This document shows, piece after piece, positions 33,620 through 44,290 of a DNA stretch of 64,000 nucleotides (positions are counted from its first letter, which is position 1; each line of letters begins with the position of its first letter). Source of the DNA: Pycnopodia helianthoides (Eukaryota > Echinodermata > Asteroidea > Forcipulatida > Asteriidae). The stretch spans positions 19,675,094 to 19,739,093 of the forward strand of contig CM063255.1 of assembly GCA_032158295.1 (NCBI GenBank), in the 5' to 3' direction. The notes under the pieces were generated by a model that was not told the DNA's origin, did no database searches, and was given only the letters and a program-made list of their open reading frames with translations. The position numbers were made by a program, and so were the translations under genes.

Positions 33620-33863
33620 GGGCCCAATTTCATAGACCGCTAAGCACACCAATTTGCTCAGCATGAAATTTCTTCATTGATAAAAACAGGATTACCCAAA
33701 AAAATGTTTCCCCGTGATTTTCAGGATAAGTAAACAACAGCTGAATACCAGTAACAAGCAACATGCAACACATGGCAATTTGGTTTGTAACCCTGTTTTT
33801 ATCAAGGAAGAAATTTCATGCTAATCAAATTGTCGTGCTTAGCAGCTCTATGAAATTGGGCCC
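33620..33863. mobile_element. Family F element, copy 4 (~244 bp)
   Basis: Left GGGCCCAATTTCATAGACCG; the reverse complement of the right is GGGCCCAATTTCATAGAGCT. The two arms continue to match inward (GCATGAAATTTCTTC.TTGAT against ATCAAGGAAGAAATTTCATG), so most of the element folds back. Confidence 0.85.
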
Positions 33864-34183
33864 AGATGGCTGCACCACGAGCCTCGTATTTGTCCATGCT
33901 CGAAGAATAAACGTTCGTAAAACAATGACGACTATTACTATAGGCAACGTAAACAACGAGTGTACATTTTCAGTGGACCAATTGAGAATAAAACAAGTTC
34001 AAAAGTTTGAGACATACATAATATGAGAGTCAAACAAACTTTAAATAATTTGTTCGTAATATAAATACAAACTAATGAACGTTTGTGCGGCATTTAAAAC
34101 CCCCAAAACCAAATGTAACTCCAAACTTGTGCTTAAATGTGGCCCGGACTGAAATGTTTAGCCCAAACCTGTCTCTAAAAAAT
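33864..34183. other. No gene recognised
   Basis: AT-rich spacer. A frame of 87 codons crosses from family F into it without any domain. Confidence 0.35.
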
Positions 34184-34620
34184 CCCGGGTCAGAATTGTC
34201 CGAATTCCGGTTCCCATGGGGCCTGACCTACTTCTCCGGCATAATGACTGGAGCTGTTAAAAAAAAAGGGAGATTGGAAACTCGGATTCTCCGTCAGTTT
34301 GACCCATTTCTGGGTCAGTTTGACACATATTCCGGGTCACACTGAAACAGAAACGAGTCAGCCACCTGGTTCGCTCGGCCCCATCGGCCTATCCAGGACC
34401 GCTGGGATGGGCTAATCAGCTTGCACAGATTCTTGTTTAGGAAGTACGTCATACGTGCAGTGCTTGCAGTGTGAGTGTGATGCATGATGGGACTGAGCAT
34501 TAACCAATGAGCGTGCTTGATACGTTTGCCCATCCCAGCGCCTTTGGTTTGAAGGCAAGGCGCTGGGGACGAGCGAACCCCCCTGGGTCTCGAAATCCGG
34601 GTCGATTCTGACCAGGGTGT
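34184..34620. mobile_element. Family C element, copy 5, split by a family D MITE
   Basis: The left part, 34184-34369, starts CCCGGGTCAGAATTGTCCG. The right part, 34578-34620, ends with TCCGGGTCGATTCTGACCAG. The gap is exactly a family D MITE. The host is therefore older than the D insertion. Confidence 0.85.
34370..34577. mobile_element. Family D MITE, copy 2 (208 bp), nested in family C
   Basis: The same inverted ends as copy 1, with TTCGCTCGGCCCCATCGGCC on the left. The flanks GCCACCTGG (34361-34369) and CCCCCCTGG (34578-34586) are a 9-bp target duplication with two mismatches. The interior matches copy 1 closely, apart from a short region near 34498-34515. Confidence 0.93.
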
Positions 34621-35210
34621 TTTTATGGTGAAAGGTGTAGCCAGGTCTACATTATGGTTTCGCTTGCATTTAAGTTTGAGGATACATTTTTAATAGAATT
34701 ATTTAAGAAGTTGCAACACGTTCGGCAACACCTTCCTTTGGATAAATTGTAATAATATATGAATAGGGATGGTTGTAGAAAGAAAAGGAAAAAGTGTGAA
34801 ATTGAAAGATTGTGAAAATGAATGATGTGACGTGTCGGAAGTTGTGTTTTGTAAAACTTGAAATTTTAATTTTTTACATTATCGTCAAGGTAATTTTAAA
34901 TTGTACACAGTATCACCGTTTTTATTTTGACTATAAATTGTAAAAAATAAAAAAATGAATTAATTATTTTATATAATTTAATGTTTTAGCATTTAGGTGG
35001 AGAAGTTTGTATTGGTTGGGTAAGAAGCTGATACGAGACGTGGGTACGGTTTAGCCTAGATTTGACCGATGGTGTGTAGAGTTAAAGTGTGTTTTCTCAG
35101 TCCCATTTTGCCGTGAGGACTGCAACTTTTACAATAAAACCCTGTTAATATTTACAGTATTATGGCGTGCTAAGTTTACATCCAATCCAAAGAAAAGGTG
35201 AACTTTTTCC
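34621..35210. other. No gene recognised
   Basis: Very AT-rich, with no supported frame or repeat. Confidence 0.35.
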
Positions 35211-35520
35211 TATGGACCTGATGCACGTGACGTCATTACAGTAGGGCGCCCTCTGATAGAGGTCAAAAGAAGGTTACTCATTGGGCCAACAACCTGTGCC
35301 CCGTTTGTACATAATGACACTTTTCGAAACCACGGTTTGTGCTCCCGGCTTGGCCTCCGTCAGTTATTTAGAAATGGTGTGCTTTCAGTACGGGAACTTC
35401 AAACAAGCGAACGGAGCCCAAGCCCAAAGCCGTTGTTTCGAAAAGGGCCAGTAAAGCTGTGCGTACGTTCATTTTACCTCCAAGATGGCGGCGTGATGAC
35501 GTCGATGCATAACGTCTATG
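35211..35520. mobile_element. Family I MITE, copy 2 (long form, ~310 bp)
   Basis: Left CTATGGACCTGATGCACGTG with TGACGTCATT; the reverse complement of the right is CCATAGACGTTATGCATCGA with ACGTCATC. It holds AGGGCGCCCTCTGATAGAGG and CCTCCAAGATGGCGGCGTGA, which match the 23041 copy. It has about 140 bp of extra interior, so copy 1 is an internal-deletion form or the reverse. Confidence 0.8.
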
Positions 35521-36695
35521 GTTAGTTGTACTTATTTAAATCAGATTTCGATTTCTTTATGAATATTGTGACCTTGCCCCCACCTAAAAAATCTCTGTTT
35601 ATCAATATGCTTACAATCTAACTGGAAACATTTTTTGCAATATTTCAATAGTTACATATTTGTAACAAACATAAATATTTCATGTTAAAGTCAAACAAGC
35701 TTTGCACGCCATTAAATCATGTGTTGACGATTGATCAACCTAACGAACTACACGAAGTAGAAGCTGCTTCTGGCGTGAATCAGTCAAAGATACAGAACGG
35801 TGTTACACTAAATGAATAATACGTCGATTGAGGGCAGACATATTCACCGAAAGATCTCTCGTTTTTCTGATCAAAGGTTTCTGCGTTAAAAAAAAACACA
35901 ATAACGAATATGAGTATGGGTCCTATACTGTCCCATTTATATACTTGTACTGAATGTGTCAACAACCTTACTAAATGTATTGGTATAAACTATTGCCAAA
36001 TTTTAAAGTTTTTAATATCTGTCCAATTCCGAAGTCTCGATTTGTTTTGCGAGACCCTTGAAGGGGCTCCAAGACCAAATTCAGTTTTGTGGTGCAATCA
36101 TTTTTTGTTTTTCCTAAAAGAAAGAGTCCCTACAAAAGTAGGGGGAAAATTAAAGGTACTGTCATTTTATTTTATCCTCAAGAATGTGAAACATGACGTC
36201 ATTGGATGTCAACAACAATTGGGTCTGTACATTCCAAAGAGGAATTTGTGCGTCAGTCAAAAGGTCGAACTGAGTGCATTCTTAATCGAATATCAACGCA
36301 ATTCAGGAATGAACTAAATAATTCGTGTATAAACATGTACAGACCCACTATATTTGAAATGTGACGTCATTGGATGTTATAGGATGTTGACAAAACATTT
36401 CGCACTGGAACGGTATAAAATTCAGTGGCATTTTACGCCATTTTATTTTTAACGTGACTTGTAATTTTGTTTCCACTTTCATAGGCACTCTATCCATTTG
36501 ACAATGAGTTCATCGCAAAACTGAAATCCACCTTGGCGCCAATCTTTAAAATATATCAAACGTGAATTTCCTTTTCATCTCGTGATTAGTCGAAAAGTCA
36601 AACAATGAATTCATACATTGTCTTGTTATTCATAAAAAAAATTGCCGTTTCCAGAACAAATGTTGACGGTCAGAAATTTTTGGGGATTTTCGGCA
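35521..36695. other. No gene recognised
   Basis: AT-rich. The 135-codon frame at 35910-36317 has no domain. Two AAATGTGACGTCATTGGATG-type words (about 36188 and 36358) sit 170 bp apart, marking an imperfect local duplication that also shares TGTACAGACCCA- or GGGTCTGTACA-like words. Confidence 0.4.
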
Positions 36696-36858
36696 GTGGC
36701 GTAGCCAGAACCCACTCAGAACCCTTGCAACATTGCCCCGAATGAGATCGAACAAAATAATTCACAAACAAAATGGCTCAATACAATAACTAGCCCCCCC
36801 CCCATTTAGTTTTTGCCCCCACTTGCCCCGCCCCCATGAAATTGTCTGGCTACGCCAC
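36696..36858. mobile_element. Family T MITE with GTGGCGTAGCCAGA ends (163 bp)
   Basis: Left GTGGCGTAGCCAGA and right TCTGGCTACGCCAC are perfect inverted repeats of 14 bp. The interior has long C runs (GCCCCCCCCC). Elements with GGCGTAGCCAG ends are, as I recall, widespread in invertebrate genomes. Confidence 0.88.
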
Positions 36859-37049
36859 AGCTATTCGAACACCATATAATTTATGTAACCTAAAATGTTT
36901 AATAATCATTACATGTGTTCGGTGGCAAATAAAACAAAAGTATTTATTGTTCATAAAAGAATGTCGTCGTTGAACAGCCGGTGTCTTAATTGTGTTGTAC
37001 GTCAATAATGTTTCATAATATCGTAGGCGGCGCGATCTATAGAAACGTC

Positions 37050-37650
37050 CCGGTCAGTATTGACCCAGATCTGGGCCACGTGGGGCCAGATCCATTTTGG
37101 GTCATTGTGACCCGGAATCTCTGTCAAAATTACCCAGAAATGGGTCAAAGAAACGCAGTGTCCAGTTTAAAGGAACATTACAGAATTGGTTTTTGCTAAC
37201 AAAACAGTTGCTGGCAGTGTAAGCACTTTATGTAATCCACCATATACATAAACTGACAAACCTGTGGAAGTTTGAGATCGATCGGCCATCTGGGTCACGA
37301 GAAAAAAGTGAAAAACCGATTACACATTTGCATGAAATCATATAGATTCAACAAATGAATAAAACGCTCACTGAGCGATAAACTCCAATCGGAAAATTAG
37401 GTTATTCATTTCTCATCAAATATGAAATTTCAGACAGAAATATTTCAAGGGACGTTTTCTACTATCATCATCATTAGACTGTGTAAGTTTTGTGTAAATC
37501 TGTGATCAAAAGTATATTTTACAAGTTTTTTTCTTACCAATTCTGTAATGTTCCTTTAAAATCACTTTTGTTTATCACTTTCCGGGTTACACAGACCCGG
37601 AATGGGTCAGGCCCCTTAGGTCCCAGAATCCAGGTCATTCTTGACCCAGG
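37050..37650. mobile_element. Family C element, copy 6, split by a family B MITE
   Basis: The left part, 37050-37166, starts CCGGTCAGTATTGACCCAG and holds TTTTGGGTCATTGTGACCC. The right part, 37560-37650, has GACCCGGAATGGGTCAGGCC and ends GGTCATTCTTGACCCAGG. The complete B element between them entered at a TTAA. Confidence 0.9.
37167..37559. mobile_element. Family B MITE, copy 3, nested in family C
   Basis: TTAAAGGAACATTACAGAAT ends, 393 bp, nearly identical to copy 2 and in the same orientation. The target in the C element reads CCAG-TTAA-AATC, since the homologous C copies have a GTTAAAATCC word here (56277-56286). This supports a duplicated TTAA target. Confidence 0.95.
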
Positions 37651-37695
37651 TTTTTTTCTTTCTTTTTTTTTTCTTTTTTTTTTCTTTTTTTTCTT
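37651..37695. repeat. T-rich (TTTTTTTC)n tract
   Basis: A polypyrimidine run on the plus strand just after the family C right end. It produces lysine- or phenylalanine-rich spurious frames. Confidence 0.85.
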
Positions 37696-37851
37696 ACAGT
37701 TTACTAGACCCAAGTGTTCACTGTAATGCAAACCAAACTTTGTTATTGTTTTTAGGCCAAGTTATAACTGTGAAGCCGAGCACTTCGAGTTAAAACTAAT
37801 CAAAGTTCATCATGAAAGCGTTTGAGCGGAGTTCATAAAACTTTGATAATT

Positions 37852-38247
37852 TTAAAGGAACATTACAGAATTGTTAAGAAAATATTTTGTAAAATATACC
37901 TTTTGATCACAGATTTACATAAAACTTACACGGTCTAATGATGATGATAGTAGAAAACATCCCTTGAAATATTTATGTCTGAAATGCCATATTTGATGAG
38001 AAATGAATAAACTAATTTTCCGATTGGAGTTTATCGCTCAGTGAGCGTTTTATTCATTTTGTTGAACCTATATGATTTCATGCAAATGTGTAATCGGTTT
38101 TTCACTATTTTCTCGTGACCCAGATGGCCGATCGATCTCAAACTTCTACAGGTTTGTCAGTTTATGTATTATGGTGGATTACATAAAGTGCTTACACTGC
38201 CAGCAACTGTTTTGTTAGCAAAAACCAATTCTGTAATGTTCCTTTAA
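37852..38247. mobile_element. Family B MITE, copy 4
   Basis: The same ends and interior as the other B copies, in the orientation of copy 1 and opposite to copy 3. Copies 3 and 4 are inverted only about 290 bp apart, so the locus could itself fold into a large hairpin. Confidence 0.95.
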
Positions 38248-39660
38248 ATTCACTCTGTTAGTGAATTTACTGGCTAGTTGTAAAGCAATGTACTCACCAC
38301 TGCACTGAGGACTGACAAACAGACCATGGTTAAAATTCAAGACGTTGTCACTTGAGTTTATTCACAATGACCCAAGGCATACTACATCATAGGCTAACCC
38401 GTATAGGTTTGCTTGTTGAAGTAGGGATTTAGAATGACATAGATTTGAGTTCTGCACAACCATGACAACTGGAACCATCCATTGTTGTATTGTATAATTC
38501 TCATTGCATAGAATCATAGATGTAAGGTAACCATTCATTGTGGAACTCCGATGTCTTATGGAAGGGCCATTCAAATGCTAACTTTCAAGTCTTTGATTTG
38601 CACTTTCGCATTGTCGTTATATACGGTCCCTAAAGTCACAGTCCCCAAATGCGCATGAAAATTGATTATCACTGAAGTTAAAATGGGTCAAGAGTTAAAA
38701 AACTCCTTCAATTGACTAGAAAATAATTCATTCCAAGCTTTTAGAAATTGCAATGAAACATTATTCTTGTTTAACTTACTATTATTCCATGAGGATCAAA
38801 CACAGCAATGTCATTTTTCCACTGAGCCTAAATCCGGCCACCTTTCATCGTTCTTTGTCGTGTTCCTAATTCTGCAACAACAAGAAAACATACGGAGTGT
38901 AAAGACACAAATAAGGGGCCAGACTAGTCTTCCTTACATCGTCGGTTTGGTTACATATGGGTTTCAGAGTAAAGAATCGAGAAAATGGTGGTACCAGGTT
39001 CCAACTATCCGATTGGTATTAATTTTGCATTATGCCATTTATAGTTGTATACAAAATGAGGATACAGAATGTTCATAGAATATTGGGGGTTACTTCTTTT
39101 CAAGTTAACATTTGAAAATGGGAGAGCGATTGATGTTCTTTCTGTCGGTTTGAGAGAGAAAACTTGATCTACTTATTTTGTATTTGCGAGTTTTCTTGGT
39201 CTTTTTGGACCGAACTTTACATAAATAATATTTCAGACCACGACGCAAAATCATTTGTTTTTTTTCCCTCAATAAAATAAACCCTACTCGCCTCAACTTA
39301 CTTCTCCTGCTAGGCTGCTATAAGATGAATGGTGGAAAATCGTTTTTTATATTTTTCAAAAAATAGTTACAACAGTATACCTTTGAGGTAGAAACATTCA
39401 TTTCTTTTGCAAATGGTAAACTCGTCAAAATTAACTTGAAATTTGACTTAATTGGACAAATGATTTATCTGTGTGAGCTATTGTATAAGATGGTGGAGGA
39501 GAAGCTGAAGAAGGGGTTTTAAAAATAATAGCACAGAGTGTCAACCGGTTAGGTGTTAGGGCGCCCTCATAGATGGCATAGAACAAGGCAAGTCGAGGCG
39601 ATGAATACGTGCAGCATCGCTACCATGGGCAGCGCGCCGTATCGATACCTCTCCTCACTA
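38248..39660. other. No gene recognised
   Basis: AT-rich. A 103-codon frame (38767-39078) has no domain and no compositional bias. No repeat family is recognised. Confidence 0.4.
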
Positions 39661-39666
39661 ACCCCT

Positions 39667-39750
39667 GAGATCGATCACCCCTGGGGACGAGGTTGGAGTA
39701 CATGCCTTGTATGATGGAAGACAACTTCGTTCACAGGGGTGATCGATCTC
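39667..39750. repeat. Inverted repeat, 17-bp perfect arms
   Basis: GAGATCGATCACCCCTG (39667-39683) is inverted as CAGGGGTGATCGATCTC (39734-39750), with a 50-bp loop. The surrounding 39540-39810 has GGGCGCCCTCATAGATGG and two TAACCCCTG words and may be a larger element. Confidence 0.8.
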
Positions 39751-39810
39751 GCCGCGCCTATGTGTCCAGCATGCCTTGCTCGCTCATAACCCCTGGAATT
39801 GGTTCACTGC

Positions 39811-40412
39811 ATGCTGTATGTGCTTGTCCGATGTATATTTTTTATGAGAAAAACCATGTACGATACTGTTTGTAAAAGTAATGCCGATTTCAGTATGCTA
39901 TCGGAAAGAGACAAATGTATTTTTTTTACTAACCTCATTATACATTGCTAAGCCAAAGTATATTTGTATGACTGCTAAGTTAAAGGAAATCAATGTTCCA
40001 AATAATTAGTATAACATTGATGCTTTGCTAACTACTCCGTCATGATGTAAACTGCACTTTGTATAATTCAAATATTGTTGTAACCTTTGACGCACGCCGC
40101 CAACGGCAGATTTGTAAAAACCTCGAAGTTGCGGCCTATTTTTTTGATCGAAAAATTCAGAAGTGTAGAAATATATCAAAATTACAGTTTAATGACAAAC
40201 AAACACTTTTTAAACAATTTTTAAAAGCATTCCCGTAAAGCAACTGTTTAGGGTTTATTTCCCATTTCACACTTTCCCCCAAAAGCCTCCAATCTCAATT
40301 CGCTACCCCTCCTTCCCGTGCACCCCTAACCCAACCAAATCACCCACACTTAACTTAACATTAAAAACCCCAATAAGATACAAAGTAAACAGGACAAATA
40401 TCAATGAATATA
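39811..40412. other. No gene recognised
   Basis: AT-rich, with no supported frame or repeat. Confidence 0.35.
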
Positions 40413-40675
40413 TTCGGTTTGCGGTAACACCAGGTGTATAATTATCTACTTTGCTGTGTAGATTTTGTTCTTTAGAGAACTTGTCTAGTCCAGGCCGATT
40501 TCCTACCTCCCGCCCAGGTAGTATTTGAAGTTAATAAGCAGGACAGTTCTTTTCAGAGAACTGAGAAGTCTCCCGAATTCCGAAAATCTACTCCGCTGTA
40601 GTAGAACAAACAGACAAGTTCTCTAAAGAACAAATTCTACACAGCAAAGTAGATATGGTGTTACTGCAAACCGAA
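40413..40675. mobile_element. Family U MITE (263 bp, ~65-bp inverted ends)
   Basis: Left TTCGGTTTGCGGTAACACCA; the reverse complement of the right is TTCGGTTTGCAGTAACACCA. Both continue with ATCTACTTTGCTGTGTAGA and TTTGTTCTTTAGAGAACTTG. A few indels separate the arms. It is non-coding. Confidence 0.92.
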
Positions 40676-40929
40676 AATACATTGCTACCTCACCATGCAA
40701 TGCCTCAAAACACACATAAGACAAATATCGTTCTCGCATAATTGAACAGTAATACTACTAGCTTGTTCCTCTTCATTACGCAGTCATACTTTAATGGCCC
40801 CCAGCTACCCCGATCTCTTCGTATCGTGCCCCACTTCATACTTCCTTGGCAGAACAGAAAGTGTGGGGACCTGCGACCTCAAGGGTAACCTGTTTTTATA
40901 GGCCAATGGTTGAAGCGTAGACATAAACA

Positions 40930-41117
40930 GTGCCCGTCATGTGGCAGAGGGTGTTCCCCCAAATGTTCCCATACTTTAAAACAATCTTTTCTTCTTATAC
41001 AGAAGTACCCCCTAAAATCATGTATAGAATTTCTGAGATTCACAGCACTCAATGAAGACACGATTGGGGGGGGGGGGGGGGCGGGAGGGGGCGTATACCA
41101 TGCCCCATATCGAGCAC
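40930..41117. repeat. Family H repeat, copy 3, with a G16 run
   Basis: Begins CATGTGGCAGAGGGTG (about 40938), contains TAGAATTTCTGAGATTCACA and AATGAAGACACGATT, then a long G run (41066-41082), and ends TATACCATGCCCCATATCGA. Confidence 0.8.
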
Positions 41118-41160
41118 ATGGCTGAAGTGGAGAAATATGTCAACTTGATTGATTCCCATT

Positions 41161-41176
41161 GGGGGGGGGGGGGGGG
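41161..41176. repeat. Poly-G run (16 bases)
   Basis: A second long G homopolymer within 100 bp of the first. Its length may be inaccurate in the assembly. Confidence 0.9.
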
Positions 41177-41179
41177 TCA

Positions 41180-41302
41180 GGGCCCCAATTTCATGGCTCT
41201 GCTTACCGCGGATTTCTGCGCTTACGTATCACAGAATTATGTGCTACAAGGGCTCCCGTAAGCGCAGAATTCTGCGGTAAGCAGAGCCATGAAATTGGGC
41301 CC
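41180..41302. mobile_element. Hairpin element related to family F (123 bp)
   Basis: Left arm GGGCCCCAATTTCATGGCTC; the reverse complement of the right is GGGCCCAATTTCATGGCTCT. The arms pair for about 47 bp through GCTTACCGCGGATTTCTGCG, leaving a loop of about 29 bp. The ends resemble family F (CCAATTTCAT), but the interior differs. Confidence 0.93.
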
Positions 41303-42462
41303 AGATGGTGCAGTTGAAAAAATATCAATTTGTATTTGTTCATTTATTGTTTTTGCTCATCTTTTACATATTTCTATATTTGTTATTCTTTTTTATTAAC
41401 GAGAATGATTATTGTTCTTTCTTTATTTGTTTATGAACTGCCGTTTTTTTCAACTAACGTCTGCGGTAGTGATTGATCCTTTTTAAAACCATGCATTCAG
41501 TCTTTTGTGTCAGGTAGGAAACCCTCCATTATTGCAAATGTTTTGCGTCTACTTTAAAACGCGGAATGTTTGGCAGAGGGAATCCTCTCGGTGGAGAAAA
41601 AAACCCCACTAACTTTAGATGTTGATGAATTCAAGATGAAATATTTGTCGACAGACGGGACAGGATGGGAGTCAATTGGTCGGAAGTTGAGCGCTTTGCA
41701 ACATACAAGATGCCAAATACGGAGCCCCTCACAGGAAACGCTCCGTCTCCGCTTTCAATTTGGGACGGTCCACGTGGAATTTCACAACTCGAGGGCGATA
41801 AATCCAGGGATCGCTCCGCGTTGCGATTAAAACTGATCAAGTGCTGGCATTAAGATGCTCTGAACACATTGATTCTGATCTGATGTTATTCAGTGTACAG
41901 TTAGGTATTTTTCTTGGTCAACCGCAAAGCAGCAACGCAAGTGCGGAAAATGTTTCAATGACAGTTAAAAATTGCCATTCGTGGGGGAGGGGGGAGGAGG
42001 AGAGGTAGCGGCTTAGAAATTTCCTGTGGATTAGTCCATCACCTACCATATTCATCAATCTTATGTAACAAGCAGATCATTTCGCCGAATCATTGTGGCG
42101 TGTCCCAATATCTGAGGCAATGATAATTTGTTTTGCATTCTAAAGGATGTGTGCCGCATTACCTTGTCTACGTGTACATGTTTGTAATTCATAACTAATT
42201 AATCAGCTAAAAATATACCTTTCACTATCCCCTTGATATGTGTATACATGTGTATTGATTTAATTCATTTCAAACTGTGCTTTTTCAGGGAATGCCCACA
42301 AAAACTGGCCTTGCTCATGATGTGACGTCACAAGTGGAATAAGGAACGTATATACCTTTAACATCTGAATTTCATCTCTACCATACAGGCAACAGTTGTG
42401 GTAGCACGAGCGATTCTATACATTTCCCGTTCAACCAGTGACTCTAACTTGGAAAAATGACC
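41303..42462. other. No gene recognised
   Basis: 41555-41855 is less AT-rich, with overlapping frames of 62-86 codons on both strands and no domain. A G-rich run lies at about 41982-42004. TGTGACGTCACA lies at 42322. Confidence 0.35.
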
Positions 42463-42625
42463 CTACTCCTTTCAGCAAAATAGGGTCATTTTTAAGGGTT
42501 AGTGTACCTAGATGCTCTAGGTTCAAAGCCAACAACCCAAGGGCGCAATGTTGGCCCATTTTTCAACAACCAATAAAAGCATTGCCTTCAATTCTTTGAT
42601 TTACAGAAAAAGTTGTGAGTTTACA
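42463..42625 (+). repeat. Family L repeat, copy 2
   Basis: Aligns with 31196-31375 (TTTTTAAGGGTTAGTGTACC, AACAACCCAAGGGCGCAATG, TTTTCAACAACCAATAAAAG, TTTGATTTACAGAAAAAG). The sequences diverge at both ends. Confidence 0.7.
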
Positions 42626-43869
42626 TTTTATTCGTGAGGCTCCGCGCACGAGTTTCTCTCTATTGATTAGTGTGGTGCACCCGAAATCAATCATGAGCCA
42701 TTTTTTATGAAACTGTTTACCGGTGAGTAGGTTTTGTGCTTACTTTAGCAGAAACAAATGTCTTGGCAAAATCTTATTTTACAAACGCCAACAACAGATT
42801 TGATGAGGTGTTTGCACGTTTACAATGGATTTGGTTGTTGCGTCACCCATTATATTAAGAATTGCCGTGCTATCAAGTCTTTTATATTTCACTCATTTTA
42901 TATTGCGCAAGTTACATGAGAAAAATATGTTCGGATGCGCATTAACAGTTAAAAAAGGTATTGAACAATAGCTACAGTTATAAAACAATATTAAAACAGT
43001 ACTACATAAACACCCCAAAACAGATGAAAAAAAAACTTTTTAAAAAGAGTTTGTTTTGGGGGGTACTCATTACTCCACCAGCAATTTGGTCAACTTGATA
43101 GAATTTGTGATAAATTGTAATTTATTCAATGTTTTTGCATTCAAGGCCGCCCGTACTTTTGCCAAACAATGTTTGCAAAACTCGAGACCGTAACGTTAAG
43201 TTTTATGCAAAAGTGATTTTACCAGAATTCGTGCACAGCAAATGCATGGGGTAGACTCTGAAGGTCCTTCACAAATTGCTGATAACAGCAAAGTACCTTC
43301 TGTTATTTTTCTTCGAATCATAGCCAAGAAAAGGCATTTCCGTTTGGGAAGGCGAGCAGCATCCCATTGCGCAAGTCGTGGACCCCGGGGTTTTTCGAAC
43401 CCAACCAATGTTTAATACCGACGCTCTCTCGACAGCCTTGTTTTTGTAGGAAGTGAACTTTTGCGAACTGATTGAGGGCCACGTGTAGCAGATAAACACA
43501 CGTGGAAACAGTGAAGAAAGTGGGACAGGTTTCATACGCTATAACACGAAGAGTGTAGTTGTGAAATAGTCGAAAATGAAAATGCGCAACCTATAAACAC
43601 ACGTAGCTCTCCAACAGGAGAAATTTTGTAAATAATGTGATCAATGCGAGGCTAAGGTTAGAAGTCCTTCAAAATGGTGTAAGAAGAGGTGCAACCAACA
43701 ATTTCCGGGGGGGGGGGGCAAGCGGGGGCAAAGATATACAATAGTTAGGCCTATTTATATACAATTTCTGTGGTTCCAATGTTTTTAATTATTGGATTGA
43801 ACTAACGTTTTGTAACGTGCATAAGCTTGCGCACCATCCCAAAAAGAAATTCGGAAGTGGGTTTTGGTC
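42626..43869. other. No gene recognised
   Basis: AT-rich to 43190, then short frames on the minus strand (43196-43535) without domains. A poly-G run lies at about 43709-43718. Confidence 0.35.
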
Positions 43870-44290
43870 AAGCCCCCCCCCCCACCTTCGACTCTGTCGT
43901 CAGTTAATTGAAAGCATCGGGGCACAATGTGCTACAGTTTGATCTCCCCCCACACAGGCTCAGACGGGCCGGCCTCACCGTATCTCAACTGTAAGCAAGC
44001 AAATGTCTTAATCCAGCAAGAGGCCCCTCCACGAGATAAGGGGCTCTCGAGAAAAAGGGTGGCGAGCTCAACTTGATATCGTTTTTCCTGATCTCATTTC
44101 CCCGTCCATTAATGTTTAATGCGTGACATCATACAACATCGCTGTTGATTTTGAGAATGTGTTTGTCCCCGAGTCGCATTAAATCCCGGGGGAAAACCCG
44201 AGAGGTGACTTAAGGACGGGAGTGAGAAAATCATAGCCACCTGATTACCTGGTGAGATTGTTTTCTTTTTTTTTACCACAGCTTTCAGGG
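43870..44290. other. Apparently unique, balanced-composition block
   Basis: Not matched by any repeat family seen here. It has homeodomain-like TTAATG words, GATATCG and TGACATCAT, and no open frame. It could be a regulatory element, but nothing in the single sequence proves it. Confidence 0.25.
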
